Source: Nymphaea colorata
Taxonomy: Eukaryota > Streptophyta > Magnoliopsida > Nymphaeales > Nymphaeaceae
NCBI RefSeq assembly: GCF_008831285.2
Contig: NC_045149.1
Coordinates: forward strand, 7,282,417-7,342,416
Length of the DNA: 60,000 bases
Direction: 5' to 3'
Positions 22,475 through 36,200 of the stretch are shown one piece after another; the stretch's first letter is position 1, and every line of letters begins with the position of its first letter. Position numbers and translations under genes: made by a program. Below the pieces are notes generated by a model. The model had not been told where the DNA came from, did not search any database, and saw nothing but the letters and a program-made list of their open reading frames with translations.

Positions 22475-24494
22475 AAAAATATGTGTCAATTACCTTCTTC
22501 AATAATGAATGTTGGTACTGTGGATCTGTACATCAAATGGTTTCTTGCATCCAGATATATAAATAAAAAAGGAATTGTTCAACTGAGTTAGATGGGAGTC
22601 ATTAATGTTGACTAACTTCCATTCTTCAACCAATGGGTGCCCCTTGGTCTTGCTGGAATTCCATTATTACATGAGCATTGTCTTCTTCACACCCATCCCA
22701 ATGACTTGATGAAAAATTCAGTGTGTATTTATTGGTTTCTGCCAATTCTAACATCTCTCTCTCTGTTACGTGTTGGCAAGGGAACCGCAAAGGTCAGTTG
22801 TTATCAAAGCTGGGAGATATGCGTGTTAAAAGAAGCTTTTGAAAAGAAAAGCAACTTTTCAATGAAGTGCTGCCATCTCTTATTCGTTAGTTGAAGCATG
22901 TTGAAAAGAAGTTGGGGATATCTGAAGGTTACCCACTTTTGTGGAGCTTTTATGTGAATCCGGATCTAAAGAAGATACCAGTAAACATTTCCTTGTAAAA
23001 GGCGAAGATAAATTTAAAGGAATTTGATTGCTGTAAACATCTAAAGATTAAGATCCTTCTATTATACATCACAAAGCTGTACATTAATTGTTTTCAGATC
23101 GTAAAATTCCAGTTCTCCTCAACCCCATTTTGAAATAAATGTTTCTTCAATATGGAGCCATTAATTTCTCGGCCTTTTGGCCAAGATCAAGTGAAGCCAT
23201 GGATGATATGAATGAAACCTTTTGTTGGGCTTACATAAAATTTAAGTTCTAGTTGGAAAGGGTTTTGGGCCCCTGGTGGTATCAGATAGGCAACCTAAGT
23301 TCTAGTTAGAAGGAGCTTTGTGTATATATCGTTTAATTGTTTTTGTATATTTTTTCATTTTATTTTAGATAAATGTATGCAATAATATTTTTTTGCCTTC
23401 GCAATCGATTCAGTTGAAACCCTGAATGAACTAATTCTCTAAGTAGGCATTCTGGCCCATTCCATCAATTTCTAACTACATTTAGAAAGAGGTTTAAAGT
23501 TGAATACATAGACCATGGGCCCCCAAAAGCTATCAACCTTGTTAATAGTGCAAATTTCTCCTTTTCAATGAGTGTTTATCTTTTTAACCTTTCTTTCTTT
23601 GAAAAATGAAAGTGCCCTGTTTTCCCTTTTAATGCGTTAAAGAATTTGCAACCCATAAATTACATAATCCTTCGACATAAGATTAGAATAATGGAAAACC
23701 ACTATAAAAGTTTACTTTCAAACAAACATGAGAAATTTGGTTTGGCCAAAAGCACGACAGCTTTTCTCATCGTCGAGGAAAGGACTCGTGACATTAAGCT
23801 TTCTCAGCCCCAAATTGTGAAGCAGCAGAATTAAACGATCCCACTGGCTTTCTGCTGTTTCACAAGAAAAGGAAAGCAAAATTGCCATCAGCAGGGCTCT
23901 TTCATGAAGCTGCTCATGTGCGCTCATGAAATTTTTCGTGTCAGTATAGTTAATGTCAAAAATGTCCTTAATTAGTAAAAAAAGAAAACTTTTTGTAACG
24001 ACAAAAAAGAAACCTAAAAAGGTGAAATAACTCAAAAAGATTTCTTTTATCAATAAGTTCAAAAATGTTTCCTTTTTCTTTGAAAGTATATGTGTTGCAT
24101 GCACGGAGCGGCAGTGCACACAACCCACTCCTTTTTTTCAATCGAGCAGGTTATAGGTTATAACCCTTAACAAGTGACCATGGATTAAAAATAATAAAAA
24201 TACCCTTATTAGTTAAATGAAAAACCTCTACTCTATAAGGACAAAAATGGAATTCAAAAAAAACTCATGTATATTAATTATAAAAATACCCTTTTTGGTA
24301 AAACGTGGGAACTTGCATTCCTATGTTAGCTACACAATAGGCAAAGTGCTCCAGTCTGTCAATTTATTGGTCCTCAGCCAACTGGAGAAGCTTGTGCCTT
24401 CAGTCTCTAAAAGGTCGCTTCGTAAGTGAAACATTTTGTGAGTGTTTTATGAATTCATGCTAAAGAATGGAGCAAAATCATAGACATCTAGTTT
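22475..24494. other. MYB 3' flank and gene-free stretch
   Basis: A probable polyadenylation region lies about 60-100 nt after the stop (AATAAT near 22501 and ATAAATAAA near 22558). Beyond it no gene is supported; frames at 22637-22894 and 23646-23834 lack family resemblance or splice partners. A U2-like fragment at 23165 is listed separately. Confidence 0.5.
23165..23193 (+). pseudogene. U2 snRNA 5'-end-like fragment
   Basis: The 29 nt beginning TTTCTCGGCCTTTTGGCC match nucleotides about 6-34 of U2 snRNA with one difference (C for U in GGCUAAG). The remaining U2 sequence (branch-site recognition region, Sm site) does not follow. No upstream sequence element RTCCCACATCG or properly placed TATA is seen. 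I read this as a truncated pseudogene or retro-derived fragment. Confidence 0.6.
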
Positions 24495-24544
24495 TAGTGC
24501 TTCATAAATCTGCTCCAATTAGTGCTTCATAAATCTGCTCCAAT
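24495..24544 (+). repeat. Exact 25-bp tandem duplication
   Basis: The unit TAGTGCTTCATAAATCTGCT plus CCAAT occurs at 24495-24519 and is repeated without change at 24520-24544. An inverted partial match (GTAGATTTATGATG) follows at about 24552. Confidence 0.9.
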
Positions 24545-24707
24545 CTTTAAAGTAGATTTATGATGTATCACAGATGGTGTTCCAGCTACCCAACGGCCCC
24601 TAAATGCTTCCATGGAGCCTCAAGTTCTATACTTGATTTTAGCTTTAGACCAATGTAATTGTCCAAGCAAGTCAATGAAGTAGTAGTTAGCCCTTTGAAA
24701 ATTTCTT

Positions 24708-24855
24708 AGAAAACTCGCCGGAAAATGGATCCGGCCTACCGGCGTGCGCAACTCTGGCATAGCTACATTTAGTTTGGGGTTAGAAAACTCGTCGGAAAAT
24801 GGATCCGGCCTACCGGCATGTGCAACTCTGGCATAGTCACATTTAGTTCGGGGTG
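24708..24855 (+). repeat. 74-bp tandem duplication, two copies
   Basis: Copy 1 (24708-24781) and copy 2 (24782-24855) both start AGAAAACTCG and contain CGGAAAATGGATCCGGCC. They differ at about six positions, mostly C/T and G/A changes. The minus strand is open through the pair but shows no recognised domain. Confidence 0.85.
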
Positions 24856-25646
24856 GGCAAGTGCCCCTCTGTAATTTAGGCTTTAATGGAAAAAATTGCA
24901 TTTAATGGCATCCCAGAGTGTCTCTCCTCATTTTTCATAACTGTCCCCTTACTTTCCTTTATATCTGAGTTTATTGTTCATGTTTGTCTGTGAAAAGACA
25001 AGTATCTGAGCTTCAATGAATGAAAGTAGAGGAAAAAGGAAAGAGTTCAGTGCCACTAACTTTTTCCCATGAAAGAAGCAAATGCTGGTCATTCAATTCA
25101 TTATTTAAGGCTGCTTTTCATAAAAAGTTCTAATTTAAAGCCTCTCTCTTTTTTTTTGTATTATGTAATTAGGTTTAATTTCTTTACTATGACACAAAAT
25201 ACTCTTTTTGTAGTTTATAAAATGTCTAGTTACTTTTGTCAATGTATTTATCTTCATATTGTGCTGCTTGATTTTAATAAAAACTTGGGAAATATCACCG
25301 TCTTATTTGCTATTAAAATCATCAGATTATCAAATTTTAGTCTAGTTTCTTTTACTTAGCTTAAGAAGAGGACGTTAAAAGAGGTTAATCATTTGATATA
25401 AGCTTTTCCAAAAAAAAAAAATCTTGGATATGTAAACGTATTTACTTATCAAAATGCCATTGTATATAGAAAATCTAAGAAGGACAATGATTGATCTATG
25501 AAAACATTGTATAACCATAACTTTTTTCTTACTGGAAAAATGTCTTAGCATGGGTGAAAATGCATGTGAGAGTGAAAGAGAGAGCTGTTTGGATGTTGAC
25601 GGATGAGAGCATGGATGCTTCCAAACTAGGCTGCACAGATGCATGA

Positions 25647-26078
25647 TAGGGATATCAAGGGATTGGATTCGAATTAAGTGTACCCATCACCCTATCCATT
25701 AATTTATCACATGTTCACATTTTTCGGATTCCAATTCAAGTTCTAATGTGAATGTTTTATACCGTATCTAAATCTAACTCTTAAACTCACATTCTGAATC
25801 TAATCCTAATCTGAATTCTACTTTCAAATTTACAATGTGAACTGCATGAAGATATGTTAGAAAACTGACTTTCAAAATGTATGGATCAGATATAGGAAAA
25901 TTCAAGTAGCCATATTGATGCTAAGCGATCAGATATTTGTTCAAAACTGAATCTTAATCTAAATTAAATCCAAAATCTGGTCTGATTTCATTCCCCAAAT
26001 CCAAATCCTATCAGATTTCTTAATTGAATGTCAACAATTTTGTATATCCGACCCTTTTGAAGCAGGTTGACATCCCTA
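25647..26078. mobile_element. 432-bp MITE-like element with TAGGGATRTCAA termini
   Basis: The left end TAGGGATATCAA (25647-25658) and right end TTGACATCCCTA (26067-26078) are inverted repeats with one mismatch. The interior is AT-rich and full of ATTCGGATT/AATCCAAAT-type motifs. TAGGGATGTCAA-like ends are typical of non-autonomous hAT elements in plants. The flanking 8-bp sequences do not match, so the target-site duplication is lost or the ends belong to a rearranged copy. Confidence 0.5.
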
Positions 26079-27960
26079 GTAGCCGCCTACCAACTGAGGG
26101 GCCAAACCTAGCTATGCTCCACACAAGCTCGAGCCGCCAAAGTAAAGTAGCTTTTAGACCCACAAGTTATTTGACGCTTTATTATGATTTATCATACTAC
26201 TAAATACAGTCCAAAGCAATATATATTAACCATCACCAGTTCTCTAGTTTTCTTTTTTTTTTCTTTTTTTTTTTCCAGTAACCTTTTTCAGATGATGGGG
26301 GAAGACCCACTCTTTAGCTGACCAAAGTTCCTATCCAACCCTTTGTTTCTCTAAAGTATAGGGATTTTTTTCAATACCTCAGGGTATCACTCTTGCCACA
26401 CTTCAAATTGCATGTTGGTGGACTCCGTTTTGTAAAAAACGGAGAGTTTATGCCTCTGAAATTCGAAACGGAAATTAGCTGCTTACCAGCCCTACACCAT
26501 CTGTTGCACCAACCCCTCAAGGACTTTTTGTACCTTCTTTTCCTTCAATTTTTGTAAATTATCTAAAAGCTAGGATGTGTTTGCAAGCAAATAAGTTCAA
26601 TCTTAGAAATTTTTGTGGCATTTATCATCTATTAGAATTTTTTTTTTACATTTACTAGTTAACAAGGTCTAGCTATTTGGATTTTGGGGGGATGAGGGAA
26701 GGTTAATTAACTGAATACCGAGCTTCAAGATAGAAATGTCGAGTTAAACTTTCAAACTGAGTGGGAGATGAGGAAAAGATAGGGCTTTGCCCCTTTTATT
26801 GGGCGATATGATGAAATACTCCTCTTGCTCACCCAAATTTTGAACTTATTGTGGAAAAATGACTAACTAATGGGCAGCTGGAATTGAACTTGAACGTTGT
26901 CCTATCAGAATTTAGTTAGTTCGAGCATTGTTGAAGCCCAGGTCGTCTGAATCAAGCAATTCCATCCTTAGTCTTGAATCTTTGGTTAAGCAAAGATAAG
27001 TATAGCAATCACATGAATGGGGTTAATGATTAATTTTCATTCCTACAACTACCTGAGAGCGACTTGCTAACTGCCAGACAAGAAATGTTCAATCCTTTTG
27101 ATAATTAAACAATAAGAAAGTTCCTTGAGTTCTGATTACGACAACATACTACTCCTACACGAAACTTTCCGAATTGCATGATGTGTCCATCGTCATAGAA
27201 GTTGGTGAAGTCGCTCTATGATATTATTGGTGTTACTTCGATTTCATCCTTAGCTGTTGCTTCTAAGTTTACAGCAAACCCTTAAATATAACAGCTGTTA
27301 AACTAAGACATTTAATTTTCAAATTCCAGAAGAAAATGCTCACATTCACACACTAAATTAGTATTCTAGCTATGAATGTGTAGTTGTGTGTCATTATTTT
27401 CCTTCATCGAAACATTGAGATGCAATCTCCACTACTGTTGATTTGATACGACCGCTACCAACTTGCTGCCTTCACAATTATCGTCTCTTAAAAGCTTTAG
27501 TAAATAAGCAGCAGTGGTCACAGTTAACATTATCTGCTCCATACTTTAACTCTCTCTCTCTGTACTTGTCACTGCTAGCTAAGGCTCTACTTTTCCAGTA
27601 TTAATTACTTCGATATCATGTTATGTTAACTGTAATTAATAGTTCGCTTTTTCGACTAATAAATGTAGATTTCCTTTAGTAGTTGGCTGCAATGGTTGTA
27701 ACCCCACTAGTTGGATTTCTGAAATAAAGAATTGCCAGAAGAGACTGTTTGCTTTCAATGTGTGCTTCATGCATGTCTTCATTCTTCCATGAATTTAAGG
27801 AACCCATTATGGGTGAGTTGTGTGTTTCATATACAATGCTTCCGGCCATTCTTCATGAATGTTATATGTTGCCCGCTGTCCAGAATTTAAGTAGCTCATT
27901 ATGATTGTTCGGTTTATCTGGGTCTCCAAGTCAGTCTACCAACATGCACCATACCTTAGG
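26079..27960. other. Gene-free stretch with a fragment of the roughly 600-bp repeat family
   Basis: The segment at about 26380-26530 resembles the 3' part of the repeats at 4439-5055 and 5814-6388 (TTGCATGTTGGTGGACTCC and GTTGCACCAACCCCTC against the corresponding motifs there). The rest has no supportable gene. Confidence 0.5.
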
Positions 27961-28140
27961 CAGGTTGATGGTTCAAGCCAGGGGATTTCCCCTTGTGCTG
28001 CAAATGGGGAGACAATGTTGCGCCAGTTAACATGCAGCGCAGGCGCATCCCTTTGACACCGATGCAACTCTGGATCTTGAAGAAGGAAAGGGCTTTGGCT
28101 CTCATTAGAGCATTTGGATTATATAACTCTCTGCAACACA
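27961..28140 (+). mobile_element. Degenerate SINE-like copy
   Basis: GTTCAAGCC at 27971-27979 matches the pol III B box. The downstream part (CGATGCAACTCTGGATCTTG and AAGGGCTTTGGCTCTC) parallels the SINE-like element at 16511-16745. A clear A box is not found, so the 5' end is truncated or diverged. Confidence 0.4.
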
Positions 28141-30204
28141 TCATAGTTATTGAAAACTAATTTGTCTTCATCTCAAGTAGCCTCAGTCCAGGGACCTTGG
28201 ATGAAGGTTGGGAGTAGCGAAGATGAATAATTTATTTCAGTCACAAAGAACATGTTCTTAAAAAAAAAATGTTAAAGTATAAAAAAATAAGGCACCAAAA
28301 AAAAATCAAAAAGATGTTTTACTGAAAAAAAGCCAAAATAAAAAAAAAACATGTTTTATGTGCGTTGTTTTCATTTTGGACGTTTTTTTCACGTTTTTTG
28401 TGTTTTTCACGAATTTTTGTATTTTTTATTTTTTTCCTATTATTTTGTGTTTTTCACGTTCTTTTACATTTTCTACTACCACAATTTAACTTTCCCATTT
28501 TACTTTTAAGATTTTTTTAATTGTTTTAAAATTTACCAAAATTTTCCTCAGAAAAAGCCACGCTGTTTAAAACGCATTATCGATATTTATGGCTATGATT
28601 TATCTTGAGGTGCAAAGATTTGTTGAACTAAGAAAATAAACTCCAATTCTGAAATATTTCCATTTAACGATGCAATTTGTGTCATACATACATCAATTCA
28701 AATAACTAAACATAAAATACACAGGCATGAGCATGTTTCTGCTAATTTTACAGAAGGTAGTGCGGTCGCCTGCAAAGTTTTTAACGGCTACTCTCTGCCT
28801 TGGAATTATCCCGAAGATCAAGAGCAACTCTTGAAAGTTAAAAGGGGTCATCTTGAAAATGTTAACCACGGGTTTTACTCGTTACAAACTTGGACCTGGA
28901 TCCCTTCAGTCAGATGTTATAAAGAAAGCATTTCTGTGCTGATCAGATCCAGATCTCATATGCAGCTTCCTATTCGAGTATGGATTTGAATTTGTACTCC
29001 AATAATTACTGGTAAATCCTGCACATGCACATGTCCAGTCCATCAGTATCCAACTTGACTGCATGTGCAGTTATATATAATTTTATCTGCATGTCTGATC
29101 ATGAACATACGAGGCAAAATCCAGTTAACTAATGACATGTGGAACGCACTATCAGCAAAGGTAGTGACCTATATACATTTTGGTAACCAATCAGCAAAAT
29201 ATGACTGGCTGCTAACAATCTACTCTAAGAAAACCAGAAAGCCCCACGTTCCCCCTGCCTTCAAGGTCATGAGCTGCGTTAAAATTTGAAAAAAATACAA
29301 TACACTCTTCAACTTTCACAATCCCACCTTTTATGATATAGAAAAATAATACCCACAAAAATCAAACAAATCATGTACCTTCTACACGCCTGCCTGCCCA
29401 ACCAACTATGCTGCCAGCACCACTAGTGTAAACCTCATTCTGAGCCTTACGAATTGATATTAATGTATGTTGCGGCAAAGGGTCGTCAGTTGCTTTACAA
29501 GTGCACTGTACTATGTAATGACATACAACTGACAGAAAGTAGAACCATAAATACACTTGGGGCTGTAATACACCATACAACTCCAGCTAGAAACTGTACT
29601 AATGTGTTCATGAAGGCAATAGCTGTTAATGCACCAGAGGAATTGGTAAACATTCAGCAGTTAAAAGGGTCAGCAATATTAGCTAGGCTGGAACTGCGTA
29701 CTATTAGATGACAACGAAGAATGTGATATTCTTCTGTTTTCTTAGTAGACTAGCTAAGATCAAACAAAATCCTAGCTCCTAGGACTCTTCAATAGCAGTC
29801 TTTGTTTCTTTTCCACTACAACTGCGAGTTATAAGCAATAGTTAAAAGTCGGGATTCAGTTTACACACCACTAAAATATTCATTTTGCCAGTTTTCAATT
29901 TCTCTAAAAGGTCCAACCCACAACCATTCGGGAGAAAGAAATCCAAGCCAACCCTACAAGCTTAAACATACATCCACTGGCCTCATCATCCTCAGAACAA
30001 ACTTCTGCAACGCCAAAAACAGAAAAAACCAAAACAGATCAACCGTCCAACAACGCTTATTGCCAAAAGGCAAAACAAACTTCAGCACGAGAAATGAGTT
30101 AGCCTCTCTGAGAGCGGCAGCACACAATATAACTACGCATACACGAGTCGTCCAATGAAGGGCTCACTTCTGGCCATCGAAACGACATCGGTCTCATTGT
30201 ATCA
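28141..30204. other. Gene-free stretch; kinase 3' flank at its right side
   Basis: The region holds a T-rich low-complexity block at about 28370-28510 with repeated GTGTTTTTCACG motifs. An 85-codon frame at 29454-29711 has no recognised domain. The final few hundred bases (29900-30204) are probably the 3' UTR of the kinase gene on the minus strand. Confidence 0.5.
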
Positions 30205-33200
30205 TCAACCTGCAACCTTCCTGGGATAGGTCCTACCAACATGCGCAGGCATTCCTTGAGACTGTCCGAACAAATCGGGCCGGCTGTGCCATCCTCCAGC
30301 CTTCAACGCAGGCCTGATTAAGCTTCTCTGATGTCCATCAGAGGCAAACGCCAATTGGCTTGGCCTGTTTAGCCCGTTGGACACTGCATCAGAAACACCT
30401 CTCGCACTTTCATGCAGGCTAACGTAGGCTGCAACTGGAACACAAAAATCTGATGAGAAATGGCAATACTTCAAGAAAAATATGTACATTTCTTACTTAA
30501 CCCATATACTACGGTCTCACTAGCAACTCAGAGCCAAATAAATCGATTTCAAGACGCAGATACCTCACCTGCCACGCCTAGCTATAATATCACCTGTTCG
30601 TCGACTGATCCCTAATATTTATAATAACTAAAACCCTTCAATATTTTTCTTGTTCTCCTAGTAAAATAGTTATTTTTTCCTGCCATGCTCACATCACAAC
30701 ACACACAGGTACGACCACAAAGCACTGAAAAGTCGACTAATCAGTAATTTCCACCAAAGAGAAAAGTCTCTCCACATACTGATGCCAAAAGTCCAAGAGG
30801 AAAAAAACAGGTTAACGAGGAACATGTGGGAGAACAGCTGAGCAAATCTTCCACTAGATTCCAAAATGTCAAAGAAGAACTGACAGTAAACACAAAGAAA
30901 TGAGCATGGTAGATATTCTACACACGAATGAAAATGCAATGTGGAGTCTGTAAACACATTTGTCGATAAAAACTGGACAATGAGCTTGCATTTCTCGCAT
31001 GGACAATAGCACAAATGTTTCACAGATATATCACAAACCAAAGAATACAGATTTTTTCATGATCAAATCACATTGTGCATCATTCCAAAATTCCAAATAC
31101 ACCACACCAATCAGCTATTCCAAATGTGAACCTTGAAACAAGAATCCTAAGTTTTGCCATGCTCAAGTACAGAATGCACAAAGTTCATCCTCATTCACTA
31201 GGAAGTGATACGGATTACTTTATCTAAAGACTCCAATTTTTTCCCTCGTAACAGAGACAAGTAGAGGTGAAAGATAACTGGACCAGTTAGCAATTGTAAA
31301 ATGAACTCAAAATTTTTGTTACTCCATCGAACACAGGACACATGACTGCCCAAAATTTACACTAATGAACACCATCAAGAAGCCACATAATTTGCAGCAG
31401 GAACACAGGAAGACATTTAACTGCAAGATCAAATAGAAAGTCGTACCTTTGGAAGGGCTATTTCTCATTGGTGGCCGGTATCTTGGCTGTCTTGGTGCAG
31501 ATTTATTGGCTTTCTCAACTTTATTATCCTGCAAAGAATAGATGATGAGTAACAGGCAACCTTATGCACCACAATTTGGAAATGCCAATGTCAAAGAACC
31601 AAAATCTCACCTGGTCATCGAACTCTGCCCTTCTCTGCACACCTAGAGGACCTACAAACAACAGAAGATATTATTGTGGAAACATCCCCGACCATCGAGG
31701 CTAACAATAAAGTATAAACGATAAAATATACGGACTTCTAATGAGAATTACCAGCATTCAATGAGCCGCATATCCTTGAAGTAGAAAAGTTGGTCACAGG
31801 CTTCGCGTTAGGCAGATTCTCAACAACCCTTGCAAAACTCTTGTGCTCCAAGGAACCTCTCATCCCAACTAAAGCACCATTCAAGAATTGAGAAGTCACC
31901 AGTTAAGAAGACAAGGCAGAAGCATGCACCCATTATACACATACCAGAAAATGAAGGTTCCTGTTCTTCAAATTCTTAATACTTTCTATTATTTCTGCAT
32001 TTCCTTGTTTCCAAAATTTTCTTCTTTTCTTTCCCTTTTGAAACTTTTAGTTTCTTACTTACAATGGTGATGACATTCTTCCCAGAAACGAAGATACAGG
32101 TATGAAATAAGAGAAACGATTTGAGATACTGAATATCTCCATTTTCACACAAGATATTTATTAGATCCAAAAGATGTATTAAATCCCATTTTTCCTCATG
32201 GTCAAGATAACATTATTAAAACAAGAGAAGTCAAACATTGACCAACCTGGAGGCTGTTTCGGTGTCAGTGCCTTTGCTCGAAGTGAAGGAGGAATGTAGA
32301 AGCATGACTGATAAATTGTCAGTAGTAAACATCTTAAAATGAAGTTCACTTGTAAACAATCACTAAAATAGTATGAGAAAAAGAAAGGAAGAGAAACCTG
32401 AAAAAAGGAATGCTGAAGGACCTCTGCTGCTGTTGGTCTCTTTCTTGGGTTCCATGAACAAAGCAACTGACAAAATCACTAAATGGTTATAACCATAGGC
32501 CAAAAGATAATGTGCATCCAATATGCATTAATGCTTCAACCTTCTCTTGAAATGCATGTCACAAAATCCTACAATGGATGAACAGGAAGGAACAACAGGA
32601 ACAATCATCACAGAAGTTTCTTAAGGGAATAAAAAAAGGTAAAAAGAAGAGGCTCATGCAACCATAACCTGTGAATTAGCATTACAACAGCGACACAGAA
32701 TACGAATCTGTTCTATGGTTTACTTCATGATGATGAAGGACGCCAATGAACTGGGATTTATCTGAGTAGTCGAACTGAAGGACATGTAGTTTGACATTGA
32801 AACCTGAACTCAAGCCAAACCAAATCCCAGCACAACCAAATTCTATATGAAATCTTGGATATGAATAGTCCACATATGATACAGGCTTGCAAGTGTTCTA
32901 ATCAAGCTAAGACTGAAATGTTACATGCCTAATGACCACCAATGACTTTTTTCTCGAGGGGACATGGGTAGGGAGATCCACAACCAGCTAACAGATTCTG
33001 TTACTCGCCCAGGGTGTAACACCCAAAAGGCCATTCCCTCACCCTTCTGCTCCTGGCATGCGACCACCAATGAACTTAGAGAACAGAGAGTGCAACAGAG
33101 TCCTTTCCATGAAGTACAACATATTTCTTAACAAAATAATCCTAGCGTTCTTACAACTCACAAGAATTAGCATAAAGATGGCCATGGGGAGGACAGAATG

Positions 33201-36200
33201 CGATTAACCAAGGAAAACAGACCATGATATAAGAAAACTCCACTGTCTACATGATGTGGCTTTATGTTTCAGTCATTAAGTAAATATGGATATAGAATCC
33301 CCAGGCATATCCAACTATTCAAACAATCATTATCATACTTAAAAATTCACATATCTAACTCTCTAGTCCAGATGTAGTAGCTGTAAACCATCAGCATATA
33401 ATGCTTTATCCAAAACTGCTGGCATCAACTAAAATCCATAAATAAGTGTAATGCTTATGAATCAACTTATCATTGGAAATGAACTCTCACACAAACTAAG
33501 AATCTAGTGCAACAAAACAGTAAGATGAGGAAATCTCATGGTACAATATGGAAATACAAAGGCATCCCCATCCCATCCACTGCCAACCTTTTAGAATTCA
33601 CCAGACAAGTTGAAAATCAGAAACCACATTCCCAACAACCAGCTTTAGCCACTCTACCTTATAGGCGAAGGTAATCTTGAACCTAACATAACATACAACC
33701 TGATAAATAGATCTCTAGAAGCAGAAACAACATAAATTTCTGAAATCCAATCTAAGTTGCCATGAAAGGGTGGACGTTAATGCACCATAAGAATTCAAAA
33801 GGAGAGAATTAATGCACTTGTAGACGCAACTTACAGATATCAAATTAATAGCATCCTTGCTCACTGAGGGAATCAGCGTTGCAAGATCAGCAGCGACAAA
33901 CTGCACCAGGCAGAAGGATGAATAAGTAAACACAGTAGAAGTAAAAATTTAAACTACTCGGGGCATTAAACAAAGACAAAGTTTTAAATTTTTAATAATT
34001 CCATGAGGGACCATGAATGCAGACCATAATTGAATACTTAGGAGTTAGGACAGCAATCATGGGAATTTCTTATGTTCCTGCATTCTCTTCAGTGTTATCA
34101 TGTAAAGGGAAATAAAAAACGAGCATGGGATCTTGTATTTTGTCCTATTCTCTGAGTTATGATGGTGTGCATTTTAGCTGGTCATTTATGTGCTACACAT
34201 GTAGTCCAGTTTATTAAGGTTTTCTTCAACATTACATGGTCTCATCTTGTAACATAAATGTTAAAAAAAATATAAAGCATTTTGTCTTGTTGTGCCTCTC
34301 ACCTAAATGCAATATGACTTGCATGTAGTTCAGAAGTTTTGCTCCAAATGATACTTAAGGTACCCATTATTATCTACAGATATTTCGTTTTTTGCATAAT
34401 ATTATTAACATTGAAGAAACCACATTGCTGAACAAGAAATTACTATCTGGAGAAACATTAAAAGATATGCAGAAACTTATTAAATAAACCATCACTAAAA
34501 GTTAGTTATATTTGCATAATTCAAAATTCAAAATTTTTTATCGGCAGCAACAGTGCCTCCGTCAAGACAGCAGCCATGCCCCCATCAAGGGAACCAGACA
34601 AACAAGAGAGGGAGGGAGACAGAGGGAGAGACAGAAGGAGAGAGGGAGTAAGGGAGTGAAGGAGAGGGAGAGAGAGGGAAATGGCAAGTTACGCATATGG
34701 GTCTTTCGGAGAGAATCCCCTTCTCTCAATGCAAATCTCTCCATTTTTTGAGGGATTGAAAACAAAGAGAGTTTTCCTTTCCCTCCCCTTCCTTTTCGTT
34801 CCCTCCTAACCAACCACACCTTTTATCAAACTTTCCTTTCCCTCATCTCTTCCCGCCCATCCAAACACCCTTCCCTCTTAATTTTCCTTCCCTTTCCACT
34901 TATTTCCCTCCAACCAAACAGGCTGTAAATATGCATGTATACTTTTCAGATGGTTTGTTTCACAAGCTTCTTTATATCTTTTAATGTTTCTCCAACTAGC
35001 ACTTTTCTTATTCAGCAATTTGGTTTCTCCAATGTTCATAATATCATCTGAAAAATAAAGTAACTGTAGAAAATAATGGATAACTTAAGTATCATTTGGA
35101 GCAAAACCTCTTTACATGCAATTCATATTGCATTTAGGTGAGAGGCACAACAATACAAAATGCTTTACATCTTCTTTAACATGTATTTCCCAGCCATACT
35201 GCTTCAGAGCTAAGCCTCACCTGTGGAAATTCATAGTTCATTGAATTGGCCAAGTGCAACCCATCAGCCCAGGTTCTCTGATTAGGAGTACCTATCACAC
35301 TGCATATTTTATATATTTGATCTGCTTCACTGCAAAAAGTTATCCAAATCAAAGATTAGCAATGAAATGGGCACAACACAAGAACCAGAAGCTCATTGTC
35401 AAAATCTGCTGGGCAGAAGCGATGGAGACATTATTAAAAAGTATGGCTACTTGTTAATTAGCTTTTAAGAAGCTACCTTGAACCAGGAAAGAGAGGACTA
35501 AGGGTAAACAACTCTGCCATAATTGCTCCCATTGCCCACATATCTGTCAAACAGAAATAGCCATATACTGAATATTGCTCTTATGAAGTCTGAAAGAAAA
35601 TTTGTTTATTTGCTCAGGGGGCACACTTACCGACTGCAGAGTCATATACAGGTGATTGGAGAAGAACTTCTGGGGCTCTATACCTGAACAATAACTAGCT
35701 GGTAAAGGGGGCGAGGAGGACTGAAAATCTGAAGACATGATAGCAGCACCATATGTGAAAAACAGACGAACTTACCATCGAGTTGAAACATATTCGGTAT
35801 AAGGTGGCTGGGAGAGAACTTCACGTGCAAGACCAAAGTCAGCAATCTTGATTGTATCTTTTGTAACCAAAAGATTCTCTGAAAGAAAGAAAACGTAGTC
35901 TCGTTAGTCATGAAACACCATACATGAACCATGCAAACTTATTTTTTCCCCAGAAATAAAACCCCAAACACACATGCTGTCCGTGATTCCATACCATGTT
36001 GACCATAAACCAGGAACACATACATCATTTTTAGGGCTGTCCTTAGATTTCTGTTATCTATAGGATATTATGATTATATTCCAAACAATGTAAGCACTAT
36101 TAAACTTGGATGCTACTTCTGCTTCTATCTTAGCATCTAATATTGGGCAGCATCTAGATATCACCTAGAAATGTGAACAACAAACAAGTTCCAAAAGGGC

